64,000 nt of DNA. Source: Oleidesulfovibrio sp047973035 (GTDB lineage: Bacteria > Desulfobacterota > Desulfovibrionia > Desulfovibrionales > Desulfovibrionaceae). A program made the translations under genes and the position numbers. Positions 40,678 through 49,818 of the stretch are shown here, piece by piece. Position 1 is the first letter of the stretch; each line of letters starts with the position of its first letter. The notes beneath the pieces are model-generated. The model saw only the letters and a list, made by a program, of their open reading frames with translations. It was not told the DNA's origin and searched no databases. The stretch covers positions 37,890-101,889 of the forward strand of contig NZ_JBKEBF010000044.1 of the NCBI RefSeq assembly GCF_047973035.1, written 5' to 3'.

Positions 40678-41005
40678 GGATATCTCCGTAGCGGGGTTTA
40701 CTGCTTCAGATATTGATGTCTGAGAGTTGAGGGCAGGTTATTTGTCAAGAACGCTACTTCGACGACATTGCTGAGTCAATATGCCGGTTACAACGTATTT
40801 GCCGGATTACAAAACAATGCGCAGGGTTTGGTGAAGGGCAAACCCTGCACATCAGGTCGTTGAGTATAATTTCCGATTACTCTGTATCGTACGTTGTTTT
40901 GATAAGTAGAAAGCTCCGCGTCCGAAAGGCGGGCGAAGATGAGACGTTGCCACACTTGCATCAGGGCGACTTTACTTTTACTTGCGTTTCTATTTTCTGG
41001 CAGTA
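40678..41005. other. Intergenic region with one hairpin (40821-40848)
   Basis: About 330 bases without a gene. GCAGGGTTTG (40821-40830) pairs with CAAACCCTGC (40839-40848). On the minus strand ATTGTTTT follows, so it could end transcription of the FemX-like gene, though it lies ~160 bases past that stop. Confidence 0.5.
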
Positions 41006-42064
41006 TTACTGCTCTCTATACAGGCTTTCTGCGTTCACTATTTTTCTGTAGGCATCCTGATTGACGGGGAAGTCCCATGAGCCACACCGTAATACGACTC
41101 TTCCGCCAAATCCTGTTTTAAAGCGGTAGAGGCCGTGAAACGGGTGAGCAGGGTTGTAGTTTGGCGGAACTGCCCCCATCTCATATGTTGTACAGCCTTT
41201 CTGGCTGCATAGTTGCATTGCTCTCCAGTGCATCAGGCTTGAGGCCATGTAGTTGCGCTTGATGTTGCCTGAAGCTCCATACAAAAAGTTAGCCGCAGTT
41301 TCCGAGATGCCGATAATAGCACCTGCCAGAATATCCGCCCCATGCTGCGCCAGTAAGAACAGTAAATCCGAGTTGTTGTGCTTTGCCGCAAGCCCGTGGA
41401 ACATTGCGATGAAGTGTTCCTGATCGCATGAGCTGAACCTGTTCCGCTGCGCGGTCTGGTGGTAGAGGTTATGAAAATCCGGCAGGTTGTCTATGGTTGC
41501 CTGCCGGATTGTAACTCCTTTGCGTATAGCAAGGCGGATGTTATATCGGGTTTTCGGCTTCATATTTTCAAAAATTTCATCCTCACTTTTACCGATATCC
41601 ACAACCAGAGAGCTGGCAACAGTCATGTCTTCGAACGACTTTCTGATGTTCCAGCATTCAGTACCGAAATTCATACGCATTTCCCGCACCCTTGGTTCAG
41701 GAAAAGCTGTCCAGCCTTTTTCTTTCATCTCGTCGGCGTACAGTGATTCCCAAGGCAGGTCATAGCGTATGAAAGCAAGGTCCGGCCCGAGTTCTTCAGT
41801 AAGGGCAAAGGACAGGTTTTCTAAAAATACTCCATACTGCTTTTCTGCCGGAGGCTTTTCCGGACCTTGCGGCACCATGGCTATTTTGTGTTTTCCTACT
41901 TGCTTTACAATAACCAGCATGTCGCCGTGGGAGTCGGTGCCTGATATGTCGTAAGCCTGAGTCCCGAGCCCAAGCCTGTTTTTTACCTCTGCCCAGTAAG
42001 GGGTCTGAAAGAGAATTTCTGATCGGTATAGTGCTGAAGTATTTTTTAAAGACAAGTTGATCAC
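41006..42064 (-). CDS. FemX/FemAB-like aminoacyltransferase (GNAT fold)
   Basis: 352 residues. FQTPYWAEVKNRLG at the N-terminus, RYDLPW, then VVDIGKSEDEIFENMKPKTR with YNIRLAIRKGVTIR, and a C-terminal half with LYGASGNIKRNYMASSLMHW and YRFKTGFGG, follow the FemAB/FemX pattern. The family transfers amino acids from tRNA to lipid II. In Gram-negative bacteria related proteins act on polysaccharides or are uncharacterised, so the substrate here is open. It is a lone gene. Confidence 0.8.
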   Translation of the reverse strand: MINLSLKNTSALYRSEILFQTPYWAEVKNRLGLGTQAYDISGTDSHGDMLVIVKQVGKHKIAMVPQGPEKPPAEKQYGVFLENLSFALTEELGPDLAFIRYDLPWESLYADEMKEKGWTAFPEPRVREMRMNFGTECWNIRKSFEDMTVASSLVVDIGKSEDEIFENMKPKTRYNIRLAIRKGVTIRQATIDNLPDFHNLYHQTAQRNRFSSCDQEHFIAMFHGLAAKHNNSDLLFLLAQHGADILAGAIIGISETAANFLYGASGNIKRNYMASSLMHWRAMQLCSQKGCTTYEMGAVPPNYNPAHPFHGLYRFKTGFGGRVVLRCGSWDFPVNQDAYRKIVNAESLYREQ

Positions 42065-42148
42065 GTCGTCGTTCCTCTGGTTCTGCCCCTCGCGTTGTAA
42101 CGGGCAAAGGGCAGGGCTGCTGACTTTATAACGTTATTTAAACCGGCA

Positions 42149-42562
42149 TTACAGTGTGTAAAATCTTGTACGCTCGGGCTGATCAATCACCTTTTTTACT
42201 GTTACCTGTACTGATCCGCCCCCGGGACGGGCCCATTGCATTTTGTCTCCTTCCGAAAGTCCCAGCAGGGCACAACCTACGGGGGCGAGAATGGAAACGC
42301 ATTCTGTCCCGGGGATGAATGTTCCGGGGTATACAAGCTTGAGTTCTTTTTCCTCTCCGGAATCTCCCAGCTGGACCCGCACTGTAGAGTTCATGGTGAC
42401 AACTGTGGGGGGAATATTCTGGGGTTCTATAATTGTTGCCCGTGTAAGTTCATTTTCCAGAGCTTCCTGATGCGGAAATTCTTCTGCGGGGATTGTTTCG
42501 AGCAGATTCTCTATGCGTTCCGCGTCGATACTGCTGATTACAATAGAAGGTTGATTTGTCAT
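42149..42562 (-). CDS. rnk: Rnk-like nucleoside diphosphate kinase regulator (GreA/GreB C-terminal fold)
   Basis: 137 residues from the ATG at 42562 (AAGGA upstream). The GreA/GreB-type C-terminal domain is clear: VTMNSTVRVQLGDSGEEKEL, FIPGTECVSILAPVGCALLG, then LSEGDKMQW. The short N-terminal helix pair lacks the long Gre coiled coil, as in Rnk, which binds RNA polymerase. Elevated nucleoside diphosphate kinase activity is the classical phenotype. Monocistronic. Confidence 0.85.
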   Translation of the reverse strand: MTNQPSIVISSIDAERIENLLETIPAEEFPHQEALENELTRATIIEPQNIPPTVVTMNSTVRVQLGDSGEEKELKLVYPGTFIPGTECVSILAPVGCALLGLSEGDKMQWARPGGGSVQVTVKKVIDQPERTRFYTL

Positions 42563-42604
42563 GATTAATCCTTTGTAGTGCACGGCACTGATATAAATGT
42601 GGTG

Positions 42605-42642
42605 TAATAAAAAAGAGGGGGCGTACGCGTACGCCCCCTCTT
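42605..42642 (-). terminator. Strong terminator with no upstream ORF
   Basis: AAGAGGGGGCGTACG (42613-42627) pairs perfectly with CGTACGCCCCCTCTT (42628-42642). On the minus strand it is followed by TTTTTTATT. It lies upstream of rnk, and no minus-strand ORF ends before it. Confidence 0.85.
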
Positions 42643-43186
42643 AGTATGTAAAGAAGTGATGTCGCGGATATCAGGTTACAACAGCGCGGCAAAGCAAAAT
42701 TGCTTTGTAAAGTTTTGAGGTAGTAAGGAGGCAAGTCATAAAAAATCCGCGAGAAGTCTCTCTTAATAATTTTAAGCAATGTTGTGGGTGTTGAGAACGA
42801 AAAAATATTATTTTGCGTAAGTAAAACGCTGTCACTATATCCTCTTGTATTGGTAAATGCAAATTGAAAAATAAATAAAATTAAAACTGCAAAATAAATA
42901 TGTTGAAATAATTTTGAGTACGACGACTAAAAAAATCTTCTCAGTCAGTGCCTGCGCAGGGTCACAATAAAGCTAGATGATAAAAAATATGTTTTCTCTT
43001 TATAATCGACATTTTTTGGGTTTGGTGTGTTTGTTGATATAGTTGTGTGAGTTGTTGGTGCTCGTGTGCTGTTATTTACTATTAGAATAGTAAGACTAGT
43101 TTTTATTAGTATAGTGTGATGCTGTGTGGCGTTGATATGCATTGAATACGAATTTTTTGTTTTTTAACAATACGCGGAGAGTTATT
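42643..43186. other. AT-rich intergenic region, possible small RNA on the minus strand
   Basis: About 540 bases, very AT-rich, between divergent rnk and the PAS-STAS gene. The perfect terminator at its left end implies a minus-strand transcript. No ORF with a ribosome binding site explains it, so a small RNA is one possibility. Confidence 0.4.
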
Positions 43187-43984
43187 ATGCAGAACAATAA
43201 AGAAAAATTCAGTGAAGAGCTTGCGATTGACCTTTTGCAGCAGATTCCTACGCCTGTAATGGCCGTAGATACGAATTATAACATTATCTTCATTAATAAA
43301 GCCGGAGAGGCGCTGACTGAAAAGAACTTTGCAGAACTGAAAGGGCAGCGTTGTTACGATGTTTTCAACTCGAAGCACTGTAAAACTGAAGACTGCCGCA
43401 TGCGGGGAGCGCTGCAGGGCGATGAACCGGTCACGGTACGGAATGAAATTTTAGTGAACGGGGCATCTATACCAATCGAATATACGGCAGGCAGCCTGAG
43501 GGATGCTCAGGGAAACATCGTAGGAGGGCTTGAGTATATTCTTGATATTACAGAACGGGTCCGACAGGAAGAGCGCCTTCGTGAACAAAGCAGGACTATT
43601 ATGGAGATTTCCACTCCGGCCATAAAGCTGTGGGACAGAATTGTTGTTCTGCCCGTTGTAGGCGTTGTGGATTCTTTACGTGCTCAGCAGATGATGAACA
43701 CGATGCTTGAAAAGATCATGGAGATTTCTGCTAAAGTTATTATTCTGGATATTCAGGGTGTTGCCGCTGTTGATACGGCAGTGGCCAATCATCTGATCAA
43801 GGTGGCTAAGGCGACCCGGCTGATGGGGTGCCAGTGCATTATCTCCGGTATTTCCCCTGCAGTTGCAGAAACGCTGGTACAGCTGGGGATCGATCTGGGT
43901 GATGTTTCAACCAACTCTACCTTGCAGGATGCGCTGTCAGACGCGTTTGCTCTGAATCATCTGACAGTGACAGCCAAGAAGTAA
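43187..43984 (+). CDS. rsbR: PAS-STAS sensor of an Rsb-type partner switch (RsbR-like)
   Basis: 265 residues from the ATG at 43187 (GGAG upstream). The N-terminal PAS domain (residues ~12-135) carries three Cys in CYDVFNSKHCKTEDC. A short coiled linker (RVRQEERLREQSRTIMEIST) leads to a C-terminal STAS domain. Both phospho-acceptor Thr of RsbR appear conserved: VDTAV and AETLVQLGI. In Bacillus RsbR and RsbS form the stressosome that holds RsbT. Here the input domain is a PAS with Cys instead of the globin-like domain. Confidence 0.88.
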   Translation: MQNNKEKFSEELAIDLLQQIPTPVMAVDTNYNIIFINKAGEALTEKNFAELKGQRCYDVFNSKHCKTEDCRMRGALQGDEPVTVRNEILVNGASIPIEYTAGSLRDAQGNIVGGLEYILDITERVRQEERLREQSRTIMEISTPAIKLWDRIVVLPVVGVVDSLRAQQMMNTMLEKIMEISAKVIILDIQGVAAVDTAVANHLIKVAKATRLMGCQCIISGISPAVAETLVQLGIDLGDVSTNSTLQDALSDAFALNHLTVTAKK

Positions 43985-43989
43985 GCGTA

Positions 43990-44439
43990 ATGAATATTGT
44001 GGAAAAATGCATGGTTGTGTCTACAGGTGAAAATCCTGATGCAAACGCCCTTGAGTGCCTGAGTAAAGAGATTCTGACACAGGTGCGCACGGTCGGGGCT
44101 AAGGGGGTGCTGCTTAACGTATCGGGCCTCAGCTTTGTGGATTCCTGCAGCTTTTTACTGCTGCGGAATATGGCCAAGGCCGTCTCGATGCTCGGGGCCC
44201 GTTTTGTGCTTGTCGGTTTTCAACCCGGAGTCGCATCCACTGCCGTTGATTTAGGATTGGACCTTGAAGGGCTGAACACTGTGCGGACAATGGAAGATGG
44301 TCTGGAGATGATTCGGGGCTTGTCAGGTGCAGGGTTGTTAGTAGAGGAGCAACCGGAAACGAAGGATGAGGACGTGCCAGCACTTATAGAGGAGAGTTCT
44401 GATGCGAGGGGGGCAGCGAGTGGTGAGTCAGGAGTTTGA
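43990..44439 (+). CDS. rsbS: STAS-domain antagonist (RsbS-like)
   Basis: 149 residues. The STAS core includes LLNVSGLSFVDSCSFLLLRN, where VDSCS carries the Ser expected to be phosphorylated by RsbT, and ARFVLVGFQPGVASTAVDLG. The C-terminal ~35 residues are an acidic tail absent from Bacillus RsbS. It starts 5 bases after RsbR and overlaps RsbT by 38 bases. Confidence 0.88.
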   Translation: MNIVEKCMVVSTGENPDANALECLSKEILTQVRTVGAKGVLLNVSGLSFVDSCSFLLLRNMAKAVSMLGARFVLVGFQPGVASTAVDLGLDLEGLNTVRTMEDGLEMIRGLSGAGLLVEEQPETKDEDVPALIEESSDARGAASGESGV

Positions 44440-44833
44440 AGTAAGTGAACCGGCTGACAATGCGCGTGTAGTGTGTGGCGTGCGTCATATGCTTGCGCAG
44501 ATGGGGTTTGACAAGAATACGCAATACCTCATCGCTTCTGCCGTTTCTGAACTTGGAACAAACATTATCCGATACGCAGGAAAAGGGGCCGTTTCTATAA
44601 GCGACACCAATGAAGGGGGAGGAAGAGTTTTCACCGTAGTGGCAAAGGATTCAGGGCCTGGGATTGAAGATGTCCGGCTGGCGCTTGAAGAGCATTTTAC
44701 CACAGGGCAGGGGTTGGGGTTAGGCCTGCCAAGCGTCAGACGCATCATGGATGATTTTGAAGTTTGTTCCGGCAAAGGGCAGGGCACAACTGTCGTTGCA
44801 AAAAAATGGGTAAGCAATCGATGCACCGAGTAG
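44402..44833 (+). CDS. rsbT: Anti-sigma-type serine kinase (RsbT-like)
   Basis: 143 residues. GHKL ATPase motifs: N box AVSELGTNIIRYAG, G1 AKDSGPGIED and G2 GQGLGLGLPSVRRI. It would phosphorylate the STAS domains and, when released, activate a partner. GGAG precedes the ATG inside rsbS. Confidence 0.9.
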   Translation: MRGGQRVVSQEFEVSEPADNARVVCGVRHMLAQMGFDKNTQYLIASAVSELGTNIIRYAGKGAVSISDTNEGGGRVFTVVAKDSGPGIEDVRLALEEHFTTGQGLGLGLPSVRRIMDDFEVCSGKGQGTTVVAKKWVSNRCTE

Positions 44834-45411
44834 ATGTCTATATGCAGGTTAAACCCTTTGCAGGCCTAATGGAGGAATCGGGCGATATAGGCTTTGTGCG
44901 CCATTGGGACAGATACTGTTTTTTCAGCTTGGTGGATGCTCTCGGGCATGGTTGTCGGGCAAATGGGGTGGCTATGCGAGCGCTTGCGGGGCTGGAACAG
45001 CATTTCAGTCAGCCGCTGGATGTTTTGTTGCACAGATTGCACCACACACTGGAAGGCACGCAAGGAGCTGTTGCGTCTGTGTGTAGGCTTGATCTGCAGA
45101 CTGGCGTGCTAGAGTACGCAGGAGTGGGTAATGTCTGTCTGAAGCTGTTTGGTAGTAGCCGCAAGCGGCTGATGCTGAACGAAGGGGTACTGGGATACAT
45201 GATGGCTACCCCGAAAGTCGGTCAGGTGCAGATGCGGACCGGAGACCTCTTGCTGATGAGTACAGACGGCCTGCGCGAACACTTTGATACTTTGGATTTT
45301 CCTGAACTGGAATCGGGCAGGGCGGAGCAGATTGTTAGGCGGTGTATGGAAGCGTTGTGTAAAGGTAATGATGATGCTTCATGTATTGCATTGAGGTTTG
45401 GCATACTGTGA
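44821..45411 (+). CDS. rsbX: PP2C-type phosphatase (RsbX-like)
   Basis: 196 residues if started at 44821; 44806 is also possible, and neither has a strong ribosome binding site. PP2C/SpoIIE motifs: DALGHGCRANGVAM, GVGNVCLKLFG, MSTDGLREHFD and GNDDASCIALRFG. It is the size of RsbX, which resets the stressosome by dephosphorylating RsbR and RsbS. It overlaps the kinase gene. Confidence 0.85.
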   Translation: MHRVDVYMQVKPFAGLMEESGDIGFVRHWDRYCFFSLVDALGHGCRANGVAMRALAGLEQHFSQPLDVLLHRLHHTLEGTQGAVASVCRLDLQTGVLEYAGVGNVCLKLFGSSRKRLMLNEGVLGYMMATPKVGQVQMRTGDLLLMSTDGLREHFDTLDFPELESGRAEQIVRRCMEALCKGNDDASCIALRFGIL

Positions 45412-48290
45412 AACTGGGCACTTTGAAAGTTACGACTCCTGCACTGCGGGAGAGTACTGAAAAAATAGCTTTTGTGGCTGACAAGCTGGGGTTTGGTGCA
45501 ATTCAAACAGCCCGTTTGTGCAGTGTGTTCAGTGAATTATCCCGCTCCTGCCTGACAAACGGCGGATGCGCTGATGTTTGCCTTGAATTGCTTGAGCAGG
45601 AGATCGGTCATGGTTTGAGCATATCCATCAGGCCGTCTGCTCCGGTTGAATGGGCACAATCAGCAGGGCATTTCTTTGATGCTGTTACGTGTGAGGAAGG
45701 CGGCGGATGTACGCCGCAGTTCTATGGCTTTAAAGCGTTCAATGACTCATCACATTACCCCGAAGACTCTGCGATTTCAGAGGCGCGGACAAGGCTTTCT
45801 CAACTTTCCAGAGAAGAGTTGCTGTCTGACCTGCTGAGTAAAAATACCGAATTAAAGCGCCTTGCAAAGGAAGCTGAGGATGCAAGGCATAGCTCGGAGA
45901 TGGCCCAGAAGGCTTTGGCAGAACAAGTAGACGAACTGGCGCGTGCAAAGCAGGACATGGTGGAGATGATGGATGCCCTTGCTGAGGCGAAGAAAGAGGC
46001 GGAGTCAGCTACGCGGGCTAAAAGCGATTTTCTGGCAAACATGAGCCATGAAATCCGCACACCCATGAACGCCATCATCGGTATGAACCACTTGTTACTG
46101 AAGACCGGACTAACTGAACGGCAAAGAGGGTTTGCAGAAAAAGTCCACGCAGCAGCTCAGAGCCTGCTGGGTATCATCAACGACATACTGGATTTTTCAA
46201 AGATCGAAGCCGGCAAGCTGGATATTGAATCCGTACCGTTTAATCTTGATGAAGTGCTGTTCAACCTTTCTAACCTTGTGAGCATGAAAGCGCAGGAGAA
46301 AGGCCTTGAGCTTTTGTTTTTTCAGGATAAGGACGTTCCTGCAAATTTAAAAGGTGATCCGCTTCGCTTAGGGCAGGTGTTGCTTAACCTGACGAATAAC
46401 GCTGTAAAATTTACCGAACATGGGGAAGTGGCTGTCCGCATAGCGCTGGAAGAAGAATTTGACGACAGCGTTTTTATACGATTTGCAGTGTCTGACACCG
46501 GAATAGGGCTGACAGAAGAACAGCAGAAAAAACTTTTTCTTTCATTCCACCAGGCCGACTCATCTACCACGCGCCAGTATGGCGGAACAGGGCTAGGATT
46601 AGCCATCAGCAAGCAGCTGGTAGAGCTGATGGGCGGAACAATCGGTGTTGAAAGCAAGCACGGAAAAGGCAGTACGTTTTTCTTTACCGTACGTATGCAA
46701 AGAAGACCCGATACCAAGCTTTCGCGTAGCATGTTGCCTATGGGGCTTAGCGGTATGGATGTGCTGGTGGTGGATGATAATACGTCTTCGCAGATTGTTT
46801 TAGAAAGCTACCTCGCAGGATTTGGCTTGTATGTGGAGAAAGCTTCCACGGGGCTTGATGCTATCCGCAAAATTAAAACAAGAGAGCTGGAAGGAAGCAA
46901 ACCGTATGACCTTGTTTTTATGGATTGGCAGATGCCGGGGATGGACGGATTGGAAGCATCGCGCCAGATACTGCAGCACGACGGTATCCGCCGACGGCCT
47001 AAAATCATTATGGTTACAGCCTATGGTCGAGAGGATGTGCTTAAGGAGGCCACTGAAATAGGCTTGAATGGTTTTTTGCTTAAGCCGCTTACAGAATCCA
47101 TGGTGTATGATGCCGTGCTGGAAGTCTTCGGTAAGCCGTCAGCTCCGCTTATTAAAGGGCTTATTTCAGATATCGCTCCGGAAGGATTTGACTCTGTCCG
47201 CGGGGCGCGCATCTGTCTGGTTGAAGATAATGACGTCAACCAGCAGGTGGCAGCAGAAATGCTGCAGGAAGAAGGCTTTATCGTGGATATTGCAGAGCAC
47301 GGAAAGGTTGCGGTGGATATGCTGACAGGTGAGAAAGTATATGATCCGCCATTCGAAGTCGTGCTTATGGATTTGCAGATGCCGGTGATGGGAGGCATCA
47401 CAGCAGCCAGAAAAATCAGAGAATGGGAAGTGGAAAACAGGAGGGTTGCTGTTCCTATTATCGCCATGACCGCAGATGCGATGACAGGGGTTCGTGATGA
47501 GGTTCTGGCTGCCGGAATGAATGACTATTTGACAAAGCCTATCAATCATCAGGAGCTGTTTCGTGCGCTGGTTCACTGGATTCCTGCGGGCAAGCGTCCA
47601 TTGCCGGAGCGCTATCGCCAGCTTCGCAACGTAGATTCATCTGATTGCAAGGTGTCTGAAACTGAGTTGCCGGACCTTCCCGGTCTGGATGTTAAGCAGG
47701 GGTTGGAACGAGTTTGTTCCAACGGGCAGTTATACCTGCAGCTGCTGCAACGCTATGTGGAGCAGTTCGGCACGTTTGTACCCGTGTTGCAATGCCAGCT
47801 TGAGCGCGGAGCGTTTCGGGATGCGGTGCTTGCAGTACATACTCTGAAAGGTGTTTCGGGGAATATAGGTGCTTTTGATGTGCAGCGCGCTTCGCTTGAA
47901 GTGGAACAGGCGCTCAAGCATGCCTCCGGAGGCGTTTCTGAGGCCCTGCTGACAGATCTTCAGACTTCGCTTGATACAGTTCTTGCCGGAATTTCAGAGA
48001 GTAACGTACTGGTCAGGCAAGGGGGGGCGGCTAAGCCGTCTTCTGGAACTGCCGGAGAATGCAGGAAGCAGACACTGAGCGAGCCCCAGCTTTTTGAATT
48101 GTTGCGTGAGGCTCTTGAAAAAAAAGTGCCAAAACAAGCCAAAGAGCTTTTGCATGCTTTGACAACAAGTAATCTTGAACCGGAGCATGTAACACTTGTA
48201 GAAAGCCTGTCCGGTCTGCTGCGCAGCTACAAGTTCAAGGAAGCTCTTACATTGCTTGATGAACATAACATTGTAGTCAGGGAGTCGTAA
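45408..48290 (+). CDS. Hybrid histidine kinase with two receivers and HPt
   Basis: About 960 residues from a GTG at 45408 that overlaps the phosphatase stop; an ATG at 45381 is possible. The N-terminal ~130 residues look like an RsbT-type ATPase lacking the catalytic glycines (RLCSVFSELSRSCLTNGGCA), which could let it join the partner switch. A coiled coil follows, then HisKA (FLANMSHEIRTPMNAI, His ~212), HATPase (NLTNNAVKFTEHG; GTGLGLAISKQL), two receivers (VFMDWQMPGMDG, VLMDLQMPVMGG) and an HPt (AVHTLKGVSGNIGA). It is cytoplasmic, with no membrane segments. Confidence 0.9.
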   Translation: MKLGTLKVTTPALRESTEKIAFVADKLGFGAIQTARLCSVFSELSRSCLTNGGCADVCLELLEQEIGHGLSISIRPSAPVEWAQSAGHFFDAVTCEEGGGCTPQFYGFKAFNDSSHYPEDSAISEARTRLSQLSREELLSDLLSKNTELKRLAKEAEDARHSSEMAQKALAEQVDELARAKQDMVEMMDALAEAKKEAESATRAKSDFLANMSHEIRTPMNAIIGMNHLLLKTGLTERQRGFAEKVHAAAQSLLGIINDILDFSKIEAGKLDIESVPFNLDEVLFNLSNLVSMKAQEKGLELLFFQDKDVPANLKGDPLRLGQVLLNLTNNAVKFTEHGEVAVRIALEEEFDDSVFIRFAVSDTGIGLTEEQQKKLFLSFHQADSSTTRQYGGTGLGLAISKQLVELMGGTIGVESKHGKGSTFFFTVRMQRRPDTKLSRSMLPMGLSGMDVLVVDDNTSSQIVLESYLAGFGLYVEKASTGLDAIRKIKTRELEGSKPYDLVFMDWQMPGMDGLEASRQILQHDGIRRRPKIIMVTAYGREDVLKEATEIGLNGFLLKPLTESMVYDAVLEVFGKPSAPLIKGLISDIAPEGFDSVRGARICLVEDNDVNQQVAAEMLQEEGFIVDIAEHGKVAVDMLTGEKVYDPPFEVVLMDLQMPVMGGITAARKIREWEVENRRVAVPIIAMTADAMTGVRDEVLAAGMNDYLTKPINHQELFRALVHWIPAGKRPLPERYRQLRNVDSSDCKVSETELPDLPGLDVKQGLERVCSNGQLYLQLLQRYVEQFGTFVPVLQCQLERGAFRDAVLAVHTLKGVSGNIGAFDVQRASLEVEQALKHASGGVSEALLTDLQTSLDTVLAGISESNVLVRQGGAAKPSSGTAGECRKQTLSEPQLFELLREALEKKVPKQAKELLHALTTSNLEPEHVTLVESLSGLLRSYKFKEALTLLDEHNIVVRES

Positions 48291-48291
48291 C

Positions 48292-49392
48292 ATGCTGTAT
48301 GATTCCGGATGCGTGATTCTGGTGGTTGATGATACTGAAGCCAACATTGATATTCTGGTTGAAGCTCTGGGGGACACGTACGAAGTGCGCGTTGCACTTG
48401 ATGGGCCTGCAGCATTGGAAAGCGTGAGCGGGGATAAACCTGACCTTATACTGCTGGACGTGATGATGCCGGGGATGGACGGGTATGAGGTTTGTCGCCA
48501 GTTGAAGTCTTCGCAAGATACGCGTGATATTCCCGTCATCTTTCTTACTGCCATGAATGAGAAAAAAAACGAGGCCAAAGGGTTGGCTCTTGGGGCGGTG
48601 GACTATGTGGGAAAACCATTTTCACCTGAACTTCTTAAGTCGCGCGTTAATAACCAGCTGGAATTGAAGAAACACCGTGATCATCTGGAAGACCTCGTAG
48701 CTGAACGCACCAGAGAGCTGGAAAAAACCCAGAGTGTTACAATCTGCAGTTTGGCAACGTTGGCAGAAACGCGGGATCCTGAAACTGGCGGGCACATTCT
48801 GCGCACCCAGCGTTACGCCCGTGAACTTGCAAAACAGTTGCAGCAGATTCCTGCATATTCAGAGCAACTGGACGATGAAACCATTAATATTCTGTACGCT
48901 TCGGCGCCGCTCCATGACATCGGGAAAGTTGGCGTGCGGGATGACATTTTGTTGAAAGCTGCCGCGCTTACGGACAATGAATTTGAAGAAATGAAAAAGC
49001 ATACTCTGCTCGGCAGAGATGCTTTGCGTTCTGCAGTTGACCAGCTGGGCGACAATTCGTTTATGCGCCATGCTCTTGATATAATCTATGCCCATCATGA
49101 AAAGTGGGACGGTACGGGATATCCTGAAGGCCTGAGCGGTGAGCAGATTCCGGTGCTAGGCAGGATTATGGCAATAGCAGACGTGTACGATGCTCTAGTA
49201 AGCAGAAGGTCATATAAGCCCCCGTTCAGCCATCGTGCAGCTGTAGGAATCATTGCCGATGGTAAAGGAACACACTTTGACCCGCAGATGGTTGATGCCT
49301 TTTTTACCGTAGCCTCTTCCTTTAAAGATATAGCTGAAGAATACGCAGACTCTGAAGAAGAACGAGATATCTTACTGTCCGAGGACTTGTAG
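48292..49392 (+). CDS. Response regulator with HD-GYP c-di-GMP phosphodiesterase domain
   Basis: 366 residues. The receiver domain (residues 1-125) has LVVDDTEAN, LILLDVMMPGMDG and VGKPF. A coiled linker leads to HD-GYP: GGHILRTQRYARELAKQL, HDIGKVGV, HHEKWDGTGYPEGLSGEQIP, and ADVYDALVSRRSYKP. The HD and GYP residues are intact, so c-di-GMP hydrolysis is expected. It starts one base after the hybrid kinase, probably its phosphotransfer target and the cluster's output. Confidence 0.93.
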   Translation: MLYDSGCVILVVDDTEANIDILVEALGDTYEVRVALDGPAALESVSGDKPDLILLDVMMPGMDGYEVCRQLKSSQDTRDIPVIFLTAMNEKKNEAKGLALGAVDYVGKPFSPELLKSRVNNQLELKKHRDHLEDLVAERTRELEKTQSVTICSLATLAETRDPETGGHILRTQRYARELAKQLQQIPAYSEQLDDETINILYASAPLHDIGKVGVRDDILLKAAALTDNEFEEMKKHTLLGRDALRSAVDQLGDNSFMRHALDIIYAHHEKWDGTGYPEGLSGEQIPVLGRIMAIADVYDALVSRRSYKPPFSHRAAVGIIADGKGTHFDPQMVDAFFTVASSFKDIAEEYADSEEERDILLSEDL

Positions 49393-49818
49393 ATTACCCT
49401 GAATTATGTGTGCGGCATCATTGTTATGTTGCTGCGGTTGATGAGTTTTGTCTTCCACTTTCTGTACGGGCTTTTGCTTTTATACGCGCCTGTCTTTTCC
49501 TCAGTTGGTAGCCTTACTACTGACGTTGCTCCGTCTTGCCCTTCGCAGTAACGGGCAGAGAGTGTGATAAAAACTCTAACATAAAGCACGCCGGAGCGAT
49601 TTCGTGCCGTCTTGATGATGGATACTGTATGGTGCCGTGATATTGCCGTTCGTTACGTTAACCCCTTTTAAATGTGCTTTTCTTTCGTGTGCGTTGAAAG
49701 TGTAACGTAAAATAAAAGAAAATAAATGCACGGGATGGTAACTTCAATGTGCTTACTATGGTTTTTTACTGTTTGTGGTTCAGTAGAATAATCCGGAAAA
49801 GGCCGCAAGGGAGTACGT
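49393..49818. other. Intergenic region with no gene seen
   Basis: About 425 bases between the HD-GYP gene and a chemoreceptor. No strong terminator and no ORF with a ribosome binding site. It must contain the chemoreceptor promoter, but I cannot place it. Confidence 0.4.
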
